Shown here: piece after piece, positions 1-12,600 of the stretch
Layout: every line of letters begins with the position of its first letter
Numbering within the stretch: position 1 is the first letter of the stretch
Assembly: GCA_000467715.1 (NCBI GenBank)
Contig: AJFK01000294.1
Location: forward strand, 1 to 64,000
Origin: Hysterium pulicare CBS 123377
Lineage: Eukaryota > Ascomycota > Dothideomycetes > Hysteriales > Hysteriaceae
Direction: 5' to 3'
Length of the DNA stretch: 64,000 nucleotides
Program-made: the position numbers and the translations under genes
The notes under the pieces: generated by a model
The model's database searches: none
The model's input: only the letters and a program-made list of their open reading frames with translations
What the model was told of the DNA's origin: nothing

Positions 1-259
1 TACGTTGAGAACTTCGATAGTGGCCTGACGTACACCTACCGGTTCAATGGTGGTCCAGTCATTTGGTGGGATTGGGGTCCAAAGGAGGTACTGATATTTG
101 TTATATGACTTGCCTGAAAGATTACTAAATCACTATTTCTAGGATCACGAACACACGGTCTTCAAAGTTTCTCGTAATGGACCCCATACTATTTGCCAGT
201 CTCGACCGAAACTCATCGTTCCATGTTCGAATGACCTTATTTTTGCGGTTACAGGGTAA
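1..259 (+). CDS. 3' end of an unrecognised protein (partial)
   Basis: The window opens inside a gene. An open frame runs from base 1 to 87, a GT-AG intron follows (88-142, acceptor ctatttctag), and the frame resumes in phase at 143 and stops with TAA at 257-259. The visible tail is 68 residues. It is rich in aromatic residues (a WWDWG stretch before the intron) and has two cysteines, but no family motif that I recognise. The open frame across a clean intron argues that it is real. Function unknown; the 5' part lies outside the window. Confidence 0.6.
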
Positions 260-1059
260 TACCACTTAAACGAGTCTGAATTCGTCCCCGGTCAACTCCA
301 CAATACCAGTCCGTAGTCTACTGCAAATCTTAGTGCAATCATTACCGTCGTAGATCACGATATCACTGAGACATACGATCATTTTTATAAGAGTTTATTA
401 TTGAGTTGATATAACGGTGGACGCACCAAAGGATTCTCGGACGCGCCAAATTATCCTTTGGCGCTTTGTCAAAATTTCTACCTACATTTTAGACTTCTCA
501 GAATCGAAGATACCTTTCACAAGCCTCGTAAAGGCAAACCCTACATAAGCTCTCGGAGGATACATTGCTTGAATGTGACAGCAAAATAGCCTTCGGATTT
601 GTAAAGATTAACGCTTTCAAACCAAAACAGTACAATAGCCATCCAATGCAACCGCATTCTTAAGCCTTACTTACCAAATCTCCACTTCTAGTAGCATCAG
701 TCGGGTTTACCACATCGGACGGCACGCGAATCGGATTACTAACACGCCATGCCTTTCAAATCCACGCATAATGCATCTAGGATACCAGGAGACTTTCCAA
801 AAGAGTGATAGTGCGATATCAGAAACGCATAAGGCTGATCTAGAAGGCTGCAAGTATATTCGCATGGACTGCCTTATCAAGTCCAGCGTAAACGTACCCT
901 TTAATATAAAAGCGCTCTGTTTGGGACACATAAAAATCCATATCCAGCCCACTCGAGTCTGATCTCTTACTCTCAAAGCAAGCTTCTCGACGTCTATATC
1001 AAAATTCGCACATCAGTACTATACAGCCTATGTTAGATATCCAGAAAGAAACACGAAAA
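260..1059. other. Intergenic, 3' flank of partial gene
   Basis: No coding region is supported here. The short ORFs in both strands overlap each other and lack splice or family support. It holds one small inverted repeat at 423-464 (arms gcaccaaaggat and atcctttggcgc, 11 of 12 pairing, 18-nt loop). Confidence 0.5.
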
Positions 1060-1840
1060 ATGGACAGCCTTCCACCAGACTACTTCGTCAAAACCCAACA
1101 ATTCACCCGTCACACCTACCGCGATATCTACCGCTCCGTCGATACCACCTCTGCTGCCCTTTCTCAAGCAGGAAAAATCATCATCATCACCGGAGCGAGT
1201 CAAGGCCTAGGAGCTCAGGCAGGTCTCTTCTCTTTTCTCCTTCTACTTTCCAATGCGAAACTCCTTCTTCCATACCAGAGCGCTGTTCTCATTGAACACT
1301 GCAGGCTTTTGTCCCCTCCTTCGCCAAGGCATCCCCAAAAGCCATTGTTCTCGTCGCACGCAGCGTAGAAAAGCTAGAGGCCGCCAGGGACTACGTATAT
1401 GTTGTCAGTATTCAGGTTAAGTGTGAGAATCAACATGACTGATACGAATCTTCAGAGAATTACAGTCGCCAAACAGTCATGTTATGAATCCTGTACTCTA
1501 AATGAGGAGCAAGGTAAACAGCTCAACGGATGGCAGTGATCATGCACTCAAAACATATATCGACTGCTACCATGTATCCCAAGGTGACTAAATTTTGCAG
1601 GATCATTGGTTTTCGTCCCTGACGCACCTTTTCTTATGTCACCCTGCTTGGTTTGTGACACGACCCAACATTCGTTCCGAAGACATACAAACCAGGATGA
1701 AAGCCGCCAACTGTATACCTGCATCTGAACGGCTGAAGGTACTGCCTAGCTCCTTGTTGCTCTCACCGGTCTCGCGTTCATCTCTTCGAAAGCTAGCGAG
1801 CTCGCGCACCTATGTCACTATGTGGGGCCAGAATATCACG
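1060..1840 (+). pseudogene. Decayed short-chain dehydrogenase/reductase
   Basis: The start (M at 1060) gives an N-terminus ending in IIIITGASQGLGAQ, which is the SDR cofactor-binding TGxxxGxG motif. After a putative GC-AG intron (1219-1304) the frame continues AFVPSFAKASPKAIVLVARS, the usual beta-2 region of an SDR, then EKLEAARDYV. Beyond about 1412 the frame is lost. No YxxxK catalytic motif can be found. Only a weak SDR-like tail appears near 1740-1840 in another frame (resembling the ALTGL...ELAHL region), with stops around it. I read this as a gene that has lost its middle and decayed. A heavily spliced active gene is less likely. Confidence 0.5.
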
Positions 1841-2066
1841 CTCTTTCACTTTCATAAGGAGAGCAACGGTGCCATCGAGTGACCGTGTCGTGGGATTATT
1901 CAGCGGGTGGGTGCTTCAGCTGGCTGTTCATTCATTTATGAACCATGCAGATTGGCACGAGCATGAGGGTGACGATAAACTATTCAGCATTGGGTACGCA
2001 ATAAATTTCTCTCTTACTTAGAAAGAAGGAGACTAAGACAGTAGTCTTAACGTAACATTGCGACAT

Positions 2067-3527
2067 TCAATAAGGCTTGAATCGCTGCTTCTTGCCCTCC
2101 TTACCTCCCTCATTGCCATCACCTTTTCTTTTGTCCTTTTTCCCTTTACCCTTCTTCTTCCCAGGTTCGACATCATCTATCTCCATTGTATCTTCGGACG
2201 AAAGCTTCCATGCTCTGATACGACCATCTTCGCCGCACGAAAACGTCGTATTGCTCTTCACAGGAGGTCAGCTTTAGGTTCGTCTAATTTTAAAAGCAAA
2301 ATTTGTACTTACATGTGCATCTGAGAATATGTCCCTCACAATCTCATCGCCATGAGCGCCAGGGAGGCGAACACTTTTTGAAAGGTCGTATCTCCAATTC
2401 AACGGGATTGGCTGCGGCATCTTAGATCCGTCGGAGCTGGTTACCGTGTGGGAAGTTTGCTCGATTGGTATTATATCGACGTGTTGGGCACTGGAGGCGA
2501 GTGTTAGCGGAACCGACTCGAAGACCAACTAGAAGTCGAAAGCGGAGGTATCATACCTATGACTTCCAGCCACCAGATAAGGCTCATCGCCTATCCAATG
2601 CATCTTCACCATGTACTCGCATCCTAACCTCTCCCTCACATCACCAATATGATTAGGTGCTGGCTCCTCCTTCTCTTCATCCGGGTTCTGTAGCGCATAA
2701 AAGGAAAGAGTCTCATCCGTTCCCAGAGCGTAGATTTCTGTACTAGGATACAAGAACCCGGCGTGATGTATTGCTGAACGGTGATTTATTACTTGATAAA
2801 GCGCTTCTTCTTCATCGGGTTTCTTGATGTCGAAGATGTTGACAAGACCATCGGTGCTACTAGATAACAGAAGGTCGGGAAGATTCGGATGGAACTGTAG
2901 ATCCGTTATGGTGTCGGTGTGAGATTCTAGGAGCTGTAATAGGGGCTTTTGAGGATTGCGGGAGTCCCTATGTCGAGTTTAGTCGTTGAGGTACGGAATG
3001 ACACACGCAGAGAATTGGGTAATCGCACCAAATGAATATGGGTGCTTCTCCAGGCCCATTATCTGGTAACTCGACACCGGTTACGAAAGTAAATCTACTT
3101 TGGTTGCATACCAATGATGAAAGTGGGAGGTTGTTTGCTAGACATGCTTCAGCATCAAGCTTGACTCAAGACGAGAATACTGGGAAAACCAACGACTTTG
3201 AGCAAACATATTTTTTGATCTACTTCTCTTATCCCAGAAGCGAATCAAACCGTCGCGTCCAGCTGTGGCAACCATATTGCATTGATCGTTTACTCGCTCA
3301 AGGCACGTGACGCTCTTACTCACGTCTTTGATGACTCCATCAGGGAAGATGTTGAGGGTTGTGGGATCAATGAAACGAAGAGAATCATCGGAAGATATGA
3401 CGGCTAGTTGGTCAGTGCTGAGGTAGTTGAGTGGTCCGTCGCGAGGCGCCGTCGAGATAATTTTGTAGATGTATGAATTTGGTGGAAGAGAGAGATTCGA
3501 GGATGCGACCTGTTGGAGGGGCGCCAT
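2067..3527 (-). CDS. WD40 repeat protein, WDR89 family
   Basis: A beta-propeller scaffold protein of the WDR89 type; the exact role of fungal members is not established. Five exons close in frame: 3527-3224, 3164-3029, 2967-2557, 2490-2313 and 2255-2067 (405 aa). WD-type repeats are visible, for example TAGRDGLIRFWD near residue 90, SSSTDGLVNIFD near 200 and FSCGEDGRIRAWK near the end. The tail is a lysine/glycine-rich basic stretch ending RFKPY, as in fungal WDR89 homologues, which suggests nuclear or nucleolar location. I chose MAPLQQ (3527) over the M eight codons upstream because the shorter start is more typical; this is not certain. The short first intron (59 nt) was needed to keep the propeller frame. 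Confidence 0.85.
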
Positions 3528-4359
3528 CGTTCGTATCTCGCCAGAGACCATATAATAAATGCAGTTCTCACCCCAGGAAACGTTTTTGTTTTATTTCCAT
3601 TTTGGTTTCAGGCTTTTGTAGGTCTAGCCAAGTTTGATGTTCGTGGCAGGAGAATAGAATATCGTGAGAACAGATTTTTGATATCACTTCGAACTTCAAA
3701 TTCTCGTTAAATTTCAAGACAGAACACAACGGGTAGATCAGAGTACAATATTGATATTGAATAGTATCTTCCTTAGTTTATATGTAACTCCAAAACGAAC
3801 TTGATTATATTTTTCTATAGCTTTTTGTCTTTGTAGCGCAGACCTCCTGCTGTCGTTCTCGGAGCTTGGAGCTACATGCACCCATCAAGCGCAACAGGTA
3901 CTCAACGCAGCGCATCCTGGAGAGATGATGAGGCTTTCAGGACAGCACGAGCACTCCATCGTTTACAAGGAGATATGTCACCCTGGATATGAAACGCACC
4001 GAATCATGGAAAATATTCAAATGCGCGATTAACTACGGGTTTCCAATCTACAAACCCCATTACTATCCTACTCCCATTGACAGAATGTCACGGAAAATGG
4101 ATTATCGCCAACCTATCATGCCCTAAGGCTCCAGATGGCGATATCGAGGTTCATGAAGGAAGATCGGAGCAAGTGTGCGATGCGCTGAGTTGAGGCTTTT
4201 CACTGACTAAGCGGCGTACGCTGATTGGCTCTCGGCTATGCCGCTTTCAAGCCGAAAGAACGTCGAATCATTCCGACATCAACACCAAATCGTCCTCTAC
4301 GACATCACCACCTCTCCTCTCTACACCTTCAGGACATCAATTGGCACATATCTGTCAAT
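3528..4359. other. Intergenic between divergent WDR89-like and SDHC
   Basis: Shared upstream region of two divergent genes. No additional gene is supported. The only site I can name is a CCAAT box near 4222 (listed separately). Confidence 0.5.
4221..4230 (-). promoter_or_regulatory. CCAAT box upstream of SDHC
   Basis: ctgattggct is, on the minus strand, agccaatcag, a full match to the extended CCAAT-box consensus bound by the Hap2/3/5 (NF-Y) complex. It lies about 130 bp before the SDHC start. The Hap complex is known to drive fungal respiratory-chain genes, so a role here is plausible, but it is inferred from position and sequence only. Confidence 0.5.
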
Positions 4360-5004
4360 ATGTCTGCTCCACGACTCTTCCAGCTTGGCTTGCGCCGAGC
4401 CACTGCACCAGGCTTCACCAAAATCCAACCTGCGGGGCGCATGATACAGCGGAGGTAAGTCGAAGCTCGAATCATTACCACTCATTCTGAAGCCGGCCAC
4501 ATCTACGCCATCGGGCCAATATTAAACACTCTCGCAAAGTATCTTGACTGATGGTATGATAGACTAGCAGCAACCGAACACGTTGGCCAAGCCGAAGGCA
4601 ATGAGATCCTCGCGAAACAGCGAACAAAACGACCCGTCGCTCCCCACCTCGCCATCTACCGTCCACAAATAACCTGGTACGCCTCCGGTCTCAATCGACT
4701 CACAGGTGTCATTCTTTCCGGTGGTCTCTACCTCTTCGGCTTCGCATACCTTGCTGCGCCCGCACTGGGCTGGCATTTGGAGACACCCTCGCTTGTTGCT
4801 GGGTTCGCAAGTCTCCCGGTCTGGGCGAAGGTTTCGGCGAAATTTGCGATTGCTCAGCCGTTCTTCTTCCATTGCTTCAATGGATTGAGGCATTTGGGTT
4901 GGGACCTTGGGGTCGGGTTCAAGAATATTACGGTCATGAGGACAGGATGGACGGTTGTTGCGTTGAGCGTTGCTAGTTCGCTTTACTTTGCGACGGTGGG
5001 ATGA
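4360..5004 (+). CDS. SDHC: Succinate dehydrogenase cytochrome b subunit
   Basis: Membrane anchor of mitochondrial complex II (the SDH3 subunit). With SDHD it holds haem b and forms the ubiquinone site. Two exons, 4360-4454 and 4563-5004, give 178 aa, normal for the family. Residues 1-32 are a basic, arginine-rich mitochondrial presequence. RPVAPHLAIYRP (about 55-66) leads into the quinone-site helix, and three hydrophobic segments follow. HxxNGxRHLGWDLG (H135, H142) carries the haem ligand histidine of the family. At positions equivalent to Zymoseptoria SdhC T79, W80, S83, N86 and R87, known sites of SDHI fungicide resistance, this protein has the ordinary residues T69, W70, S73, N76 and R77. 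The single intron falls just after the presequence. Confidence 0.96.
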
Positions 5005-8000
5005 ATGAGGTGGATATCACTGATTTTGGGGTATACTGTGTCGGCTATTGTGCTCCGGTGATGGGCTATACTGTATATTTGTTACAATGAGAAGAGTTTA
5101 CGATCACCAGGGATGATTCATGTGTTGCAAGTGTTGCATACTCGATGGCTGACCGCAAGAGCAGATTCATCACGAAGTACTTTCTGCAAGTTTAAAATCA
5201 CAATGCCCTTCCTTTTCTTCGAATTTCTTAACTGATGGGATAACAAGCCTGCCAACCTGACCACTCTAGATAAATCTATTTCTATTTGCCCGCCAATCGT
5301 AAACTCCATCTAGCTTCTTTCCGAGGCCACGTGCTGCTCGCCACACGTAGACCCCCCTTCACCTACGGACCCAAAACCCAATTGAGATCCTCACCGGAAC
5401 CTTAGAGCCTCTGGGTAAGCTCCGCAGACTATACACTTGTCGTATGCGATTTATTTACCTTCAACTGACTGGAGAGGAGGAGTGACACCAGAGCATCATG
5501 TAAGGGGGCCGTAGCATCGCAGAAAATGATAATTGTATGCTTGCGTCACTAGATGTAGTATATGTCCAACATATAGAATACTGGAATATTAGAAAAGAAA
5601 TTGGGGTGGCTTTGTATGCAGGAGAAGAGGTCAGAAATGCCGGGGGTGGTATTGAACGAGGGGTGGGATGAGGTTAAGGGGGACAGCTGTCTATCCTTTA
5701 CTTCAAAGCAACTCTTTCTAGGCACCACGCATCTGGCGTCGAACAAGTCCCTTGTGGTCCATTTCACCAAATTTTCTGGATTTGCTGATGAATATTGAAC
5801 TCGAACTCGGACTCGAAGAGCGCCAGCTGGAATCTTTCATGGGTGATCTAGAACCCCACATCGAGCAACCGCATGAATGAGGGGTTTGTGAAGATATGGA
5901 CCGAGGAAAGACCATTGTATTCTTCCATCGGTTGGTTTATGCATCTACAAGGGTTGCTTTTCGTTGGAAGATATTCACCATGCACGGCATCCCCAGCCCA
6001 GCACTGGACCATGAGGACCGTTGGTTTGTGATTTTTTCTCTCTTCCATGACTTTAGGTTCTGATACGAATTTGGAGAATCCAAGAGCACGCATTCCCGAC
6101 TCCGAGGCCTTTTCTTCACACCAAGTTCCTGGCTTTGACCGTCCGAACTTTTCTTTTCTTTTTTTGCCAACTTTAGGTTCTGAAAGACATATTCCCGGAT
6201 TCAGCGACGCTTTAATCCACTATGAAGATCCTTCTCATGCAGCTGTATATCCGAGTCATCCCGCAGGGGCACGATACTCATGGGGTAAGAGTACGTGGTA
6301 CTTCTAACCCATTTTTCAAAACAGCAGCATGGTTTCTGAGCTCCGTAGTGACAGTCAAGTCAGATTTGAAAACATCGGAGATGGAGTCCCAGCATAGTGA
6401 AGTGAAATTGAAGTACTCAACGGGCTGAGGTTGCCGAACATAGACCTTTTCCGAATACTGTTCTGGGATTTCGAATCCCCTGTAGTTTCTGAGAGACCCA
6501 AAGTACGCCACGACGACATGAGCTGAGACTTCTCTTGCTGTAAGAGACCCGTAGCTTTTGGGAATGAATTCCATGGTAATGTGGCAACAGATGTTGGCCT
6601 AACAAGGTCCATGAATCCGGTCACCGATGCCATCGTAGGCTAAGAAGAGCCCAGCCGCACACGCACACGCAACACATCATGGACTGCAGGTTTTTCGTTT
6701 ATCTACCACCAACTATTTTGTGGAAGACCGAAGCCAGCATACATCGGATCGCGTCCTCATGATTGTTCGCCGGCCATGTAAGATTGGTATCCTTAAGTCG
6801 GCCATAGTACCTCCATGGGCGGATGAAACGGGTTGATGAGAACCAACGCCGAACCATGAACCATGTCCAGTTGTGCTTGAGCGTTTTGCCCCAGACATTG
6901 TGTCAACTAATATGTATGGAATACTCCATAACCATGCTCCATCGCTATGGATTGTGGATGGCCAATGCTGCATACGGAATGATGGATAGGACCATCAAGT
7001 GTGAGTGACAAGGTATGATAGACACAGAGGCCAGGCAATGAGTCGAGTGAGATCCATTTTTGGGTGCCATCAAGGCGCTGCCAATGATGAATTGTATTAA
7101 GTTGGCCTCACATGAATTGACTTCAACACAGGTCGACACAGATTTTGATACGGGGCAAGGTCCAAACACCGCAACCCGCATGGCCATAGGAATAGAAGCT
7201 ATCTGAGCAATGCCCACAACCAACCATGCCTCGCAACCAACCATGAGTGTGCGTGCAGACTTCTGCGAAGGGGCATTACGCAAGGTGTCTGGATTTGAAA
7301 GAAGAGTCCAATTTGGAGATCTTCAGCACCATGAGTTCGCTTCATTGTTGGTCATAGAGTACGGCAGTCAGCCAACGTCTACGCATACGTCCGCATGTAT
7401 TGTATTGTATTGACAAGAAATCTGACACGGCGGGAATGAAAGACTGGTGTGCTTAGTCACAAACCCATGTCCATCCTGAAGGTGCGAGTATTGGCTTTTC
7501 AGGAAGACATCGAACGAAGGCATGTTTTTGGAATTTCGAAGTCCACCAACAGCCGCAGGCCAGGAACATATTATCCAAGACCTGGTGGAACTGACCCATG
7601 ATCGTAATCGCAGTGCAGCTATTGGTCTCAAGGACACTAGGTGGGATTCCGCAGGAACATAACCAGGAGTCTGACGGCCGGCCACAAAGGGCTCCAAACA
7701 TATCGAGGAAAGTATTCCGAGATTGATGTTACATCGTATACCTCCCTGAGAGATGCGTGGTGCAGATGTTCCCGTTGGGGAGGATGCGGAGTTCATGAAT
7801 GGAATCCGGAACTCAGTGATCTCTTGAACATCTCTCACCCTTTCAATTGGGCTAAGTAAATACTCCATCCGAAGCCCCAGCCCGACCATGCGTTTGGTGC
7901 CGATTATGTGATGAACAGGCATCCGGTTTTCAGAAGAGCCATCAAGTGAAAAGTCTCAATGGATTGTGGTTGTACCCAGGAGGGCGAACGAAGGGGTGGG

Positions 8001-9655
8001 AGCATAGTGCCTAGCATGCCGCATTCTGAAAACTAGATCATCGAAAGGAGTCATGGCTTCAGTGACGATGCCTAAGTGATGGTATCAAGGAGACCTCGAG
8101 CGACGAAGGGCCGGACAGCATAGTAAGTCCAAAGATTCGTGTATAAAGGCGGAGGGAGCAACACATGCAAGGAAAGTCTTAAGATGCGTAGTCCAAGCTC
8201 CCTTGCCCACAATTGTTGACTGTGGGGAAGTGGAGTATGAAGAAGATGAGCAACCCTGGAAAATTGGGCGAGGAAAAGGGTTTATATATCTCATCCACTC
8301 CCTTAGAATTGGATCTAGATGCCGGGTAAGAGACAAGAACGATTGAAAAGCAAGCAGGGGGATGACACTCCGCAAGGCAATAAGATTGAAGCGGTCAAAG
8401 ATTCTGACGGTGTCTCCGTAGGTCCATCGGCCGTAGGCGAGCGGTGTGAATGGTGGCAGAGCATGCGATCTCGTAGTGGGACAGGGAACTATGTCCATCA
8501 CGCCATGTAGTAGTGCACCATTTGCACATACCGACAATTCTCTTGCGAACGCATTGCCCTACCCACCAGTTGCAATGTCAACCGCACCGAAGTTTGCGTT
8601 ATCATTAGATCTCCCCATATGCGCGCTTTGCTGTAGGCCAGAGACATATCCCAAGGGGTCTAGAAGCTGTAATAGCGAGCGCGATTAATAGTGAACGAAA
8701 CCGACCCATAAGGAAACCATGCAGGAATCCTAAATCACTTCTAAGATTTCAATAAACAAGACTTCGATTCACGACCTATCCAGCAGTGTGAAACAGCATC
8801 ACCAACCCAAATCAAAATCTCCAAACATACCAAAAACCCACCTCTCAGCCCTCCCCAAGCCCACCTCTCCCCATACACGACCTCCAAATCCATATCCCCT
8901 TGCCCACCAGAAAAAAAACATGTACCACCCCTATGACACCGCCCACGCAACCATCACCACCCTCAAGCAGTGCTCCACGCGGCCAGCTCTAATGGAGAGG
9001 CAAATTTTCCTTCTCCGCACCTCGATATCGCGAACCCGAAAATAAAGTTTCCCGTATAAGCAACGATGTCAAGACGACACGTTGCGATGAGATGACGGGT
9101 TGCACTGTCTGTTGGGTGCGTTGGAGAAGGAAAGGAAGAGGTGAGGTTTGGAATTTTTTTGGGGTGTAGGCGAGGAGGGTTTGGGGGCTAACGGGATTGG
9201 GGGTAGTGCGTTTTTGTCCGACGCCAGATTTGGACTCTGGGGAGTTGATGTGCAGTGGCAGGATTGAATGACGTTTGCGTAGAAGAGGAGTTGGATTTGT
9301 TGGTTTCATTGATTTGGTTTTCTAAGTTTTTGCTACATAACAGGCATCGTGGTTCAATTCGATTCGAATCGTGCTGAGAATGCCCAAGTCCCTTCTGCGC
9401 CGCGCTATGCTTTGTACATAGGTACAAAATGCGCGATAGAGGATATCGCTGCGAAGCGGGAAACATTCGCCTCTATGCAGGGTATAATGCAGACGATAAC
9501 CGCCCATACCCACCGTATAACTTCATCCATATCTTACACACATCATCGACCATCCATGTGCTCCCATGCACAAGTCCACCTCCCTATTCACCACACTTTT
9601 TTCTCAAATCTCATACTTCACGCTCGGAATGCGATACTGATACCGACAAGGAGAT
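5005..9655. other. Gene-poor stretch with fragments only
   Basis: 4.65 kb without a gene I can defend. Open frames on both strands are short, shadow each other and lack family motifs or consistent splice sites. The best protein-like piece is at 6699-6896 on the minus strand (listed separately). A second possible piece is minus 6278-6574 (98 codons from a methionine). 8800-8960 is very C-rich on the plus strand. I see no terminal repeats, transposase motifs or tRNA. Confidence 0.4.
6699..6896 (-). pseudogene. Protein-like fragment, family unknown
   Basis: On the minus strand a 65-codon open stretch reads VWGKTLKHNWTWFMVRRWF, then a segment with IRPWRYYGRLKDTNLTWP and ENDED by a stop after VGGR. 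It is rich in Trp, Arg and Tyr in a way chance frames rarely are, and it resembles a loop of an integral membrane enzyme. A stop lies directly upstream and no convincing acceptor was found, so it is either one exon of a gene I failed to reconstruct or the remains of one. I do not recognise the family. Confidence 0.25.
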
Positions 9656-12600
9656 CTACTCCTCAATCAGGGCCCCAAGGATAAGGCTCTGCACAACGAA
9701 CTCATCCCCCGCAACACGAACCCTCTTTCCATTTACAACACCATATCTCATCTCAACCCTCAACGCCTCCTCATCATCGTCCCCGTCTCTCTTCCTCTTC
9801 TTCCCTCTCCCATCCCCACCACTTCCACCCGAAGCCCTCCTCTTCTGTTGACTAGCTGGGATATCGAACAACACTCCCTCTGCCTCCTCAATCCCCTCCA
9901 CCCCGCCATCCACATACACCCAATCCCAGTTTTCAGCGAAGAGTTTATCGCGCGCGGAGTCCAAGTCCGAAGCCCGACCGACCTGACGCGGTCCCATTGC
10001 GTGCGTGAGGAAGAGGTAAGGTTTCTTCCTCTCTTCATACTTCTTTGCTTTGCCCATGACCAGTAAAACGTTTTGTTCATCGAGCAGCTTCTCGCGGCGG
10101 TTCATTACCTCGGTGAACGTGGCTTCGGGGGAGGTGGGATCGTAAGATGGGAGGGTGCGCGAGCGTACGTTGTTTCCGAGGAAGGTGGAGATGCCAGCTG
10201 GGAGAAGGTATTTTGAGAAGGGGAGGACGGTGGACCGGGCGATGGAGTCGCGGAGCCAGCGGTAATGCAAACAGGGGATGTTCAGAGCCAGCGCCTGCAT
10301 GTATTTCGTTCTTCGAGAATGGTTATCCGTTATCAGTGCCACGAACCCGAGGTTACTATACTCAGGCTTCAAGGTCAACCGTTCCTCATCAGTCTCATTA
10401 GCCTTGGCTTTGCCTTTCGAAGTCGCTTTGGCAGGACTAGCAGGATTGATTGTTGTAGGCGATGGTTCTTCGAAGAGTGTCTCGAAACCTGGATCCAGGA
10501 TCCGACCGCCATTGTTCGTAATGAGAGAGGTAATGGCGTCTCGATCGGAGCTGTCTTGAGTGAAAGTCACCGCGAAGGCCATATTTGCGAAGATGCCTGT
10601 GTTGAGGACACTGGAGACAACGGAGGGAGCTCGATAGATGGAACCCAGAGCCATCAGTGGATTACGCCGAGAGCGCGACTTGGGAGTATCTGGTACCGAT
10701 GGAGCAACGGACGGCGTCTGTGGTCGGGGTGTTCCCCCCGGATGAATTCCTTGATATGTGTATGTGCGGTTTTTGAACCTGCTCCACAAGTTTGTGGTAA
10801 GGTAGATGTTTGCGACAGGGACCTCTACGGTCTTCTTGGCTACTTTGCTAGCAGCTTTAGGAAGGCTCTCTCGCTGTTTCTCTTCCAGTATAACCGTCTT
10901 GTGTCCATGAGTGTCAGTCAGAGGATATTCTTCTCCGCCTCCGATCTTGTCCTTGAATCCAGCAATAACATACGCGTGGCTACGCATGTTGGGCAGATTT
11001 ACTTTGACGAGATCACCAACCTGAAGATCCAAGCTTCTCACGAACATGAGATCCAGTGTCGAAACATTAGTATCATCCCATCTAAGAGTGAGGAGGTTGC
11101 CCTCGGCACGACCCAGGCAAGTCGCCGGATAGAATGACATGTTTGATGGCCATCGTGCAAACACGCGGTTAGGAACGAGTATTTCTGTAGCGGGTTCCCC
11201 TACGACTTCCCCCACGTGCTCACTCGCAATTTCAGCCCGGTGAGATCCTTCACGGATGATATCGTCAGCGCCTTCAATTTCAGCCTGAACCGCGGAATCT
11301 GCCATATCAACGTCGCCATTGGTGTTCGAGTCATCTCTGGTATCAGAAGCCTTCGATTGAGGTGTCTCCGCAACTTCAGAAGCGAGGGACGCACGCGGCT
11401 TCGATTTAGCGGAATTGGACGTGACACGCTTGAGACCGTTCTTTTTCGCTGGCATCTGCTTCGTCGGCCGAGCAAGCTTTCCAGACTTTAGAACAGCAGG
11501 TTTGGTGAAGACAGCCGCTTCCCTGGCTTGTGCCGCAGCAAGTGCGCCGTCTGCTTCTCGCTTGCGAGCTGATGGAGGTGTATCCGCCGGAGAATGATTA
11601 CTTTCCTTCGCTGGTGAAGGGGTTGCAGTGAGAAGCAGATTGGCCTGCTTCATCGGGCTTCTCTTAGCCTTGGCGCTGTATACGATTTTGCGTTTCTTTT
11701 TCGTAGGCTGTACGGGTGAAGAACCCGACAGAATCCGGTCAAAGTCATCGTATCCTTCATTCAGCATGTCCAAGTCGGGCATTTCCACCTCTTCCATGGA
11801 CGTTGAACGTTGAGTCTCAGGATCGTTAGCAATGTCTGTGAGTTTGCGGAGCCTGGTAACGCGAGGGCTTTTGCCAACGCTTCCAGCCGTAGAATCTTGA
11901 GTTGAAGACATCTTCTTCTGTGGCGAAACTGACAAGTGAGAGTGTGCAGTGTGGAAAGGTTCGGTGCTGTTAGTTTGAGGTTGTACGGCACTATTACCTG
12001 TCTTGTTCGCGGTAGAATCAGCAGTGTGAGGGTTCGAGGAGACTTGGGTATTTGTAGGTTCGTAGACAATGAGTTCTGGCTCGTCGAGTGAATCAGATTC
12101 GGGTATTGTTGATTGACGTTTCCTGAGACCGCTCTTGGCATTCACCGCTTCACCCTCACGCACAGACTCAGGTTGACTAGACTGAATCATATGCCCCTCT
12201 ACGTCTGTATCAGGAAGGTCTCTATATTCTTCAGTCTCCTGGATCTCATGATCATTCACAAGCTCCATGTCTTCACTGACAAATGCCCCACCATCTTCAC
12301 CTTCGTCGGGACCACCTTCTACTTCATGCTCTCCCTCAGAATGCTCATCAAACGCAACAGGTGGGCTGCTGGGCATACGGTCTTCGTCTTCGTCGTCTGG
12401 GATCTGACTCGTCGATGGAGGATGCAGGGGTATGGAAGAAGAGACCTGACTATCGCGCACCGATTTTCGCTTGGGTCGCGGTTGAGGGATCGGGTCTTCA
12501 ATGCCGATCGACGAAGTTTCGGGAGGTCTACGAGGAGGAAGACTTTCGGGCTCGCCCACGACATCGGGCTGTGAGTCCGCAATTGCAGAGGTCTGAGTGC

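Noticed and set aside
7368-7922. 184-codon minus-strand ORF as a gene.
   Set aside because: No domain or signal, competing frames in the same strand, no splice support.
9340-9375. Possible tRNA T-arm (ggttcaattcgattcgaatc).
   Set aside because: No matching acceptor or anticodon arms could be found around it.
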